From positions 62,001 through 126,000 of the forward strand of contig NZ_AYOZ01000056.1 of the NCBI RefSeq assembly GCF_000508165.1: 64,000 bases of DNA, written 5' to 3'. Below the pieces are notes generated by a model. It ran no database searches. It was not told the DNA's origin and saw only the letters and a list, made by a program, of their open reading frames with translations. Positions within the stretch are counted from its first letter, which is position 1. Every line of letters begins with the position of its first letter. Source of the stretch: Marinomonas profundimaris (lineage in GTDB: Bacteria > Pseudomonadota > Gammaproteobacteria > Pseudomonadales > Marinomonadaceae). Positions 58,422 to 64,000 of this stretch are shown here, in pieces. The translations under genes and the position numbers were made by a program.

Positions 58422-58817
58422 TTACGCCCACAGTAAATAACAATTGCCTTGCTCTATTCCTATGGTCGCTTTTTTAAGGTGACTTCCCTGACAAGGGCCA
58501 GTAATGCATGAACCATCTTGAGGTGAAAAAAGAGCACCATGGTGATGGCATTTCAAATAATCTCCTTCGGGATCGAGAGCCGGTTCAGAAGCATCATCCA
58601 ACGGTTTCTTTTGATGTGGGCAGAGGTTTTCATAAGCGATGATTTTACCTTGCTGCTTTGTGACTAAGAAACTGTACTCTTCAATGGTGATGTTGAGTGC
58701 TTTGCCTTCAGGGATATTTTGCGTATTAGGTATAAGATGTTTATTAAACACGTGAGTACCGCACTTTTTATTATAATGATTGTTGTTTATCTCAATAGTA
58801 TTGATCTTGGTCATCAT
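58422..58817 (-). CDS. Rieske [2Fe-2S] ferredoxin-like protein
   Basis: The soluble protein has about 131 residues. The Rieske cluster ligands are visible: CPH in YENLCPHQKKPLDD, and CHHH in LKCHHHGALFSPQDGSC (CxH ... CxxH). Such small Rieske proteins often pair with oxygenases or reductases, but none is near. It lies 32 bases before modA on the same strand and may be cotranscribed with modABC. The start is uncertain: ATG at 58817 or 58814, or a later GTG, and no ribosome-binding site decides. Confidence 0.85.
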   Translation of the reverse strand: MMTKINTIEINNNHYNKKCGTHVFNKHLIPNTQNIPEGKALNITIEEYSFLVTKQQGKIIAYENLCPHQKKPLDDASEPALDPEGDYLKCHHHGALFSPQDGSCITGPCQGSHLKKATIGIEQGNCYLLWA

Positions 58818-59031
58818 GTGGACGCTAAGGTAAATGTCACATAAAACGGATGACGTATTGTTCAATTCTATCGCTGACGTAGTGAAGAAAATTCAGGAAA
58901 ATGCCAGTTATATAAACTTTCCGTGAGCAAAGACTCTAAAGCGCGAGGGGGAATGAGTCAATAAGTAAGAATTGAGTTAGTTTGTTTTTGCTCGTTGCCT
59001 GCTTACAGCAAGCTCCTTATACTAACCCGCT

Positions 59032-61332
59032 ATGGCTAAAAAAACTCCGGTAAAACCTTCACGTAAGTCCCCGACTAAAACGAAAAAAACACCAAAACCT
59101 TCCTTTTTGAAGAGGCTTCTTCGTGCCTTTTTTAAATGGGGGCTGATTGTCGCTTTGGTGACGAGTGTTCCTTTTTCTGCTTGGGTTTGGTGGCTAAATG
59201 GACAAGTCGTCAGTCGTTTTGAAGGGCAGAAGTGGCAAGTTCCGTCAGAAGTCTACAGTGCGCCTATCATTTTGATAAACGGAGCACCTTGGAAAAAGCA
59301 AGACCTCGAAAACCTTCTGGAAGAAACGGGTTATCGATTTGGTCGTAACAGCCAAAAAGTCGGGTGGGCGGCGCGCAGTCGAACGAAAGTCAGTGCGCAT
59401 TTACGATCCTATGTAGATCATCTTGGCTTTCATGAAAGTGAAAGGCGAATTTTTTCTTTTCAAAATGGTCGGTTGATCATCCAAGCGTTGAATGGCGACG
59501 AAATCGGTGAAGCGAGAATTGAGCCTCAGCGCATAGGTTTCTTATACGGCGGTAACACGGAAAGTCGTCAAATCTTAACGTACAATGAAATTCCCGCGCC
59601 ATTAATTGATATTTTAGTCGCAGTAGAAGATCAGGACTTCTATCACCATTGGGGGATTTCTTTGTCAGGTATTGCTCGTGCAATAGTAGTTAACTTTACT
59701 CACGGTGCACGTCGCCAGGGTGGTTCCACACTGACGCAGCAACTTGTTAAAAACATGTATTTGAGCTCAGAACGAACTTATACAAGAAAACTTACTGAAG
59801 TCGTAATGAGCCTATTGCTTGAATATCACTATTCAAAAGAGGCGATTATTACCGCCTATATGAATGAAGTGTATTTGGCTCAGCTCGGCAGCAGCGCATT
59901 GCATGGCTTTGCCGCCGCCAGTCAGCATTTTTTTGGTCGACCCGTGAACGAGCTTAATATTGATGAATTTGCGCTTTTAGTTGGTATGGTAAAAGGCCCT
60001 TCTTTGTATAACCCTGAGCGTTCTCCAAATCGAGCCAAAGCCAGACGTAATACTGTCTTGGCGGTATTAAAAGACCAAGGACGTCTGTCGGTGTCTGATT
60101 ATAATCGTTTAATCAAGCAGCCTATCCGTTTGGCGAGTAAGAAAAAAGAACGTTCTGTTTACGGCGATTATTTGGACTTGGTGGCGATGCAATTATCGCG
60201 TGATTTTGATGAAACAACCTTGGCAACGAAAAACTTACGAATTTATACCGGCGTGGATATACGCGCGCAACGGGCGGCCAGTATGGCAATGCGTCGTCAG
60301 GTCGCGGCATTAGAAAAACGCGATTCTAAACTGAAAGGCTTGCAAGGTGCCATGGTGGTTACTGATCGGCTATCAGGGCAAGTGCGTGCCGTGGTTGGTT
60401 CTAGCGGTCAGCACTATACCGGATTCAACCGAGCGCTCGGAGCCGTCAGGCCGATTGGTTCTTTGGTTAAACCCCCTTTGTATTTGTCGGCGTTGGCAAC
60501 AGGGCGCTACACTTGGTGGTCTAATATTGAAGATAAGCGTTTGCGTTTCAAGGTGGGCAGTCAAATTTGGGAGCCTGAGAATTACGATAGAAAAACGCAT
60601 GGTGTGGTACATCTCTATGAAGCCATGGCTAAGTCTTACAATTTAGCGACGGTGTCTTTGGCACACCAAATTGGCTTTGAACGCGTAGGGGACACCTTAC
60701 GCCAATTGGGCGTGAAACGTCCTTTTACAATGCGCCCTGCGATGGCTTTAGGCGCCTTAGAATTGTCACCGTTTGAAGTATCACGCTTATATCAACCAAT
60801 TGCTTCACAAGGTCAAAGCAGTGAATTGGGTGTGGTGCTTGCCGTGATGGACCAAAATGATCAGATGATGAAGCGTTTTGATCATCAAAATGATGTGCCT
60901 TTTACGGATGCCTTGCTCGCCGTGACCTTAGACGGTATGACCAAAACGCCACAAATAGGAACGGCAAGGGCCGCTCAAGCCGCGTTTCCTAATTTGAAGT
61001 TTGCCGCAAAAACCGGTACCACCAATCAACAAAAAGACAGTTGGTATGTCGGCATCACAGGCGATTACTCTTCGGTTGTTTGGCTGGGGGATGACGATAA
61101 CGTGCCGTTAAGCATCACTGGCAGCAGTGGTGCGCAAAAAGTTTGGATTGATTTCACTCGTAATGTAAACCCTCGATCATTGCCCGATGGCTTGCCGAAT
61201 GGTGCTGCGAGGTTCAATGTATTAAACAGTGAGTTTGAAATAGCAGCAGATCGTTGCGATGATAAGGTGTCGTTGGCCTTTATTTTAGGAACGGAACCAA
61301 AAAAGAGTACGTCTTGCTTATGGCCTTTCTAG
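59032..61332 (+). CDS. mrcB: Penicillin-binding protein 1B
   Basis: This bifunctional peptidoglycan synthase has 766 residues. A basic N-terminal tail rich in KTP repeats is followed by one transmembrane helix (about 33-55). The GT51 glycosyltransferase motif EDQDFYHHWG has the catalytic E199, with QGGSTLTQQLVKNMYL downstream. The transpeptidase has SLVK at 477-480 (active serine S477), SYN at 535-537 and KTGT at 660-663. The C-terminus ends DRCDDKVSLAFILG. A UB2H-like domain lies at about 70-155, fitting the LpoB-dependent PBP1b type. No partner is nearby. Confidence 0.95.
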   Translation: MAKKTPVKPSRKSPTKTKKTPKPSFLKRLLRAFFKWGLIVALVTSVPFSAWVWWLNGQVVSRFEGQKWQVPSEVYSAPIILINGAPWKKQDLENLLEETGYRFGRNSQKVGWAARSRTKVSAHLRSYVDHLGFHESERRIFSFQNGRLIIQALNGDEIGEARIEPQRIGFLYGGNTESRQILTYNEIPAPLIDILVAVEDQDFYHHWGISLSGIARAIVVNFTHGARRQGGSTLTQQLVKNMYLSSERTYTRKLTEVVMSLLLEYHYSKEAIITAYMNEVYLAQLGSSALHGFAAASQHFFGRPVNELNIDEFALLVGMVKGPSLYNPERSPNRAKARRNTVLAVLKDQGRLSVSDYNRLIKQPIRLASKKKERSVYGDYLDLVAMQLSRDFDETTLATKNLRIYTGVDIRAQRAASMAMRRQVAALEKRDSKLKGLQGAMVVTDRLSGQVRAVVGSSGQHYTGFNRALGAVRPIGSLVKPPLYLSALATGRYTWWSNIEDKRLRFKVGSQIWEPENYDRKTHGVVHLYEAMAKSYNLATVSLAHQIGFERVGDTLRQLGVKRPFTMRPAMALGALELSPFEVSRLYQPIASQGQSSELGVVLAVMDQNDQMMKRFDHQNDVPFTDALLAVTLDGMTKTPQIGTARAAQAAFPNLKFAAKTGTTNQQKDSWYVGITGDYSSVVWLGDDDNVPLSITGSSGAQKVWIDFTRNVNPRSLPDGLPNGAARFNVLNSEFEIAADRCDDKVSLAFILGTEPKKSTSCLWPF

Positions 61333-61592
61333 CGTCGGTTGCATGAAAATACAAAAAGTTGATTGATAATTGTTTTGTTCTTATATAGCCTTTTAGATTG
61401 TTGAAAATCAATGAGTTAGTCATCTTTCCTTTCTCTTGCTTGTCTTAAGCTACGAGCGGCAAGGTGATTTTATGGTAAATGTTAGCAACAGAATTGCTTG
61501 ATCACTCTTGGGAAATAACATCGTTTATTTATTTGCAGAATAAAAAAGTGTCCTTTGTCATTTTAATTTTACTTGTAAGGAAGTAGTGCTAT

Positions 61593-62429
61593 ATGCGACT
61601 GCATACGTACATGATTAGCTGTTTTATGACAGTGACTTTTTTTTATACGGGGATGGCTTCTGGGCAAGAACCCTCAACCCAAGCCGTATCGTGTGACGTC
61701 CTTACTGCTTCTGGAAATTCAGAATACCCTCCTTTTTTGTGGCGCGAAGACGCAAGCTCAATCGCTTTGCACGGCGTGAATCGTCTTATCATTGACGAAC
61801 TTAGTAAACGCATTAATGTCCCGATTGAACTGATCCATGTGGGCCCTTGGTCTAGAGCGCAAACCGAAGTAAAGAATGGTCGCGTTGATTTAATGGCGGG
61901 TGCGTTTTATACCAATGAGCGTGCCGATTATATGGATTACTTTACGCCTGTAATGCTGCATACAACGAGCGTCGTTTGGCAGCGAAAAGATAAGACGTTT
62001 GCCTTTAATCGAAAAGAAGATCTAGAAGGGAAATGGGGCGTCACGGTGATAAACAACAGTTTCGGTCAAGAATTTGACCAATACGCCCAGCGTAACTTGA
62101 ATATATTGGCCGTAGCGAGCTTGTCTCAAGCGCTGAAAATGTTGGCCGCCGATCGTGTGGATTATGTTCTGTATGAAAAAAATCCAGCGTATGCCTATGC
62201 CACAATTCTGGACTTATCGGACGCGATTGTTCCAGTGTTGCCAGCGATTAGCAGTGAAGGCTTGTATTTGACCATGTCTAAAAAATCATCGTGCAATAAC
62301 ACAGACATTAAGCGACGCATTGCGATTGCTTTGCAGGAAATGAAACAAGATGGTTTTACTGAAAAAGCACTGATCGATGGTGTGCAGGAATGGGGCGCTC
62401 ACAGTCGCGAAGACACCACTCTAAAATAG
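61593..62429 (+). CDS. Family-3 extracellular solute-binding protein
   Basis: The 278-residue protein has a signal peptide (about residues 1-24, ending MASGQ). It begins CDVLTASGNSEYPPFLWRED, the typical amino-acid-binding start. The central segment NGRVDLMAGAFYTNERADYM and the hinge region MDYFTPVMLHTTSVVWQRKD fit the SBP_bac_3 fold. The substrate is likely an amino acid or a signal. No ABC permease genes adjoin, so it may serve as an orphan sensor or receptor-like protein. GGAAG precedes the ATG at 61593. Confidence 0.88.
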   Translation: MRLHTYMISCFMTVTFFYTGMASGQEPSTQAVSCDVLTASGNSEYPPFLWREDASSIALHGVNRLIIDELSKRINVPIELIHVGPWSRAQTEVKNGRVDLMAGAFYTNERADYMDYFTPVMLHTTSVVWQRKDKTFAFNRKEDLEGKWGVTVINNSFGQEFDQYAQRNLNILAVASLSQALKMLAADRVDYVLYEKNPAYAYATILDLSDAIVPVLPAISSEGLYLTMSKKSSCNNTDIKRRIAIALQEMKQDGFTEKALIDGVQEWGAHSREDTTLK

Positions 62430-62432
62430 GCA

Positions 62433-62468
62433 ATAAGAGCGCACGATAAGGCTATCGTCCGCTCTTAT
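62433..62468. terminator. Hairpin between the solute-binding gene and glgA
   Basis: ATAAGAGCG-ACGAT arms pair with ATCGT-CGCTCTTAT around an AAGGCT loop. It lies between convergent genes and probably acts on both. Confidence 0.7.
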
Positions 62469-62478
62469 AGAAGGCGTT

Positions 62479-63912
62479 TTATTTATTCAGTAAAGATTGA
62501 TACAGATTAATCCATTGGTCGGTTACGGCTTCCCAGCTGTGATCGTATTGCATCGCATTCATTTGCCTTTCTTGCCATCTCGTACCGTCATAAAAGTCGT
62601 CCATACAGCGTTCCATTGCGGCACTTAAGTCCGCGGTGTCGGCTTCTTTAAAAACATAGCCATTGGGCTTTTTACCCTCTTCAAATACCGTATCTGCGAG
62701 ACCGCCCGTTTGTCTGACGACGGGTAAGGTTCCATATTTTAGGGCATAAAGCTGAGTGAGTCCGCAGGGTTCAAAGCGCGATGGAATGAGCAGCGCATCG
62801 ATACCAGCTTGGAGGCGATGGGAATAATCTTCAAAATACCCGATGCGAACGGACACTTGATCCGGATAGCTTTTTTGCAAGGTTAAATAGCCTGACTCAA
62901 GGTCTTTATCCCCAGAACCAAGAACCACAAGTCGAGCGCCTTTTTCCAATAGAGCGGGCATTACGTTTAGAACAAGATCCAACCCTTTTTGTTCGGTTAA
63001 CCGGCTGACAACCCCAAATACTGGCTTGCTTAAATCTTCTGATAATCCATTCTCTTGTAGCAGTGCCAGTTTGTTTTCGCATTTTTGGCTCAGTGTTTCT
63101 AGGTTGTACTTGTGAGGGATAAGTGAGTCTATTTCGGGTGACCATTGTTCGTAATCAACGCCGTTTAAAATACCACTGAGTTTTTCTGTCATTGCTCTAA
63201 GGGTGCCGTCCAAACCGTCGCCATATTCCGGCGTTAAGATTTCTTGTGCATAGGTTGGGCTGACCGTCGTGATGGCATCGGCGTAAACCAATCCTGCTTT
63301 TAATCCGGAAAAACGGCCGTAAAATTCCATGCCATGCATGCTGAGCAGTTCTGGTGAGAGTAATGTATCGGCAAATTGATCCATGTCAAAACTACCGTTG
63401 TAACGTAAATTATGTACGGTCGTGACAATCGGGATGTGTGCAGTTTTCCAACTTTCCAAGTACGCGGCCGCAAAGCCCGTTTGCCAGTCATTCAAATGAA
63501 GTACATCCGCCTGCCAATCCATCAGTTCGCCATGCAAAGCTAATGTTGCTGTAGCCCATGATAGGGCGGCAAAGCGTAAGTGGTTATCGGGAAAATCTAT
63601 GCCGTTCTTATCGACATAAGGGCCGTCCTCACGTTCGTAGAGTGCTTGGCATTGTAGTAGCCAAATAGGCGTGTCATTCTCAGGAATATGCGTCTCAAGA
63701 AGGAGAAGGTCGCCCACGCCAAAAGGATTACCTAGGTTGATACTCTTTTGAATAGGCGCTACCTTTTCAAGTATGCCTTGATAAGCTGGCATGATGAGTT
63801 TGACGTCATGACCTTTTTTTCTCAAAGCAACAGGGAGTGCGCCAGCAACATCGGCCAGTCCACCAGTTTTTATTAGTGGGTAAATTTCGGAGGCTGCAAA
63901 CAGTATTTTCAT
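62479..63912 (-). CDS. glgA: Glycogen synthase GlgA
   Basis: It transfers glucose from ADP-glucose to growing glycogen chains. The 477-residue protein is a GT5 glycosyltransferase. The ADP-glucose-binding KTGGLADVAGALP is at residues 15-27. The C-terminal active-site region reads PSRFEPCGLTQLYALKYGTL with the catalytic glutamate, followed by VRQTGGLADTV. The start ATG is at 63912, and its upstream region continues to the window edge. Other glg genes, if present, lie outside. Confidence 0.95.
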   Translation of the reverse strand: MKILFAASEIYPLIKTGGLADVAGALPVALRKKGHDVKLIMPAYQGILEKVAPIQKSINLGNPFGVGDLLLLETHIPENDTPIWLLQCQALYEREDGPYVDKNGIDFPDNHLRFAALSWATATLALHGELMDWQADVLHLNDWQTGFAAAYLESWKTAHIPIVTTVHNLRYNGSFDMDQFADTLLSPELLSMHGMEFYGRFSGLKAGLVYADAITTVSPTYAQEILTPEYGDGLDGTLRAMTEKLSGILNGVDYEQWSPEIDSLIPHKYNLETLSQKCENKLALLQENGLSEDLSKPVFGVVSRLTEQKGLDLVLNVMPALLEKGARLVVLGSGDKDLESGYLTLQKSYPDQVSVRIGYFEDYSHRLQAGIDALLIPSRFEPCGLTQLYALKYGTLPVVRQTGGLADTVFEEGKKPNGYVFKEADTADLSAAMERCMDDFYDGTRWQERQMNAMQYDHSWEAVTDQWINLYQSLLNK

Positions 63913-64000
63913 TCTTAGGCATCTTATTGATTTGGAATAATGATCAGAGTATACCTAAATGAAACTTCGAATTAGAGTGTGTTGATAATAATTTTAAGGG

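Overview
The window is typical chromosomal DNA of a marine, moderately halophilic gammaproteobacterium of the Oceanospirillales. The gene content and protein style fit Marinomonas or a close relative, judged by family resemblance only. Supporting signs are a Na+-type polar flagellar stator (PomAB), an ectABC-ask ectoine operon, a ProXWV betaine transporter, an RF2 gene with the classical programmed frameshift, and a 6S RNA gene between zapA and the 5-formyl-THF cyclo-ligase gene. No rRNA, tRNA, CRISPR array, prophage or insertion sequence was recognised.

Layout. 1-2533: end of kdsD, then kdsA-kdsC-kdsB (Kdo synthesis for LPS). 2839-5631: two paralogous TraF-like outer-membrane proteins. 5660-6975: 5-FCL, 6S RNA and zapA on the minus strand. 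7000-10809: prfB (frameshifted), lysS, hisC. 10906-14557: a 10TM putative metal exporter with a Fur-like box, a DUF2805 protein, YnfA, a VOC protein and a divergent LysR regulator. 14623-17670: dxs-ispA-xseB (minus). 17845-20554: pomA-pomB, dapB. 20667-24564: proX-proW-proV and a MarR regulator (minus). 24744-29315: a light/oxidative-stress type cluster (photolyase, DUF523/DUF1722 protein, FAD oxidoreductase) divergent from a MerR regulator across an array of TTGTACAA-like sites. 29403-31079: a DUF2061 protein and an NSS transporter. 31519-35578: ectA-ectB-ectC-ask. 35714-42108: a CHASE-GGDEF-EAL protein, HupE/UreJ, an Asp/Glu racemase, a DksA/TraR zinc protein, an unknown protein and an unusual PRPP-synthetase-like protein. 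42495-48045: DUF3612 regulator, malate synthase G and isocitrate lyase (glyoxylate shunt). 48232-55775: a phytase-like lipoprotein, a chemoreceptor remnant, a diguanylate cyclase, a DUF2057 protein, an EamA transporter, OmpW, an HD hydrolase, and a MarR/DUF2798 pair. 55796-58865: Rieske protein and modABC. 59032-63912: PBP1b, a family-3 solute-binding protein and glycogen synthase.

How the genes work together. Osmoadaptation is the strongest theme. Uptake (proXWV) and synthesis (ectABC-ask) share a TATAAT box followed within 2-3 bases by a TTAGA-N2-TnnAA-like site. A MarR protein next to proX is the obvious candidate regulator, by analogy with CosR of vibrios and EctR1 of methylotrophs. The ectA leader also contains a strong intrinsic terminator between the predicted promoter and the gene. 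A second theme is light and DNA repair around the MerR protein, whose C-terminal domain lacks the cobalamin-binding histidine motif. The rest is mostly housekeeping. Starts were chosen by ribosome-binding sites and family alignment from memory; no database search was possible.
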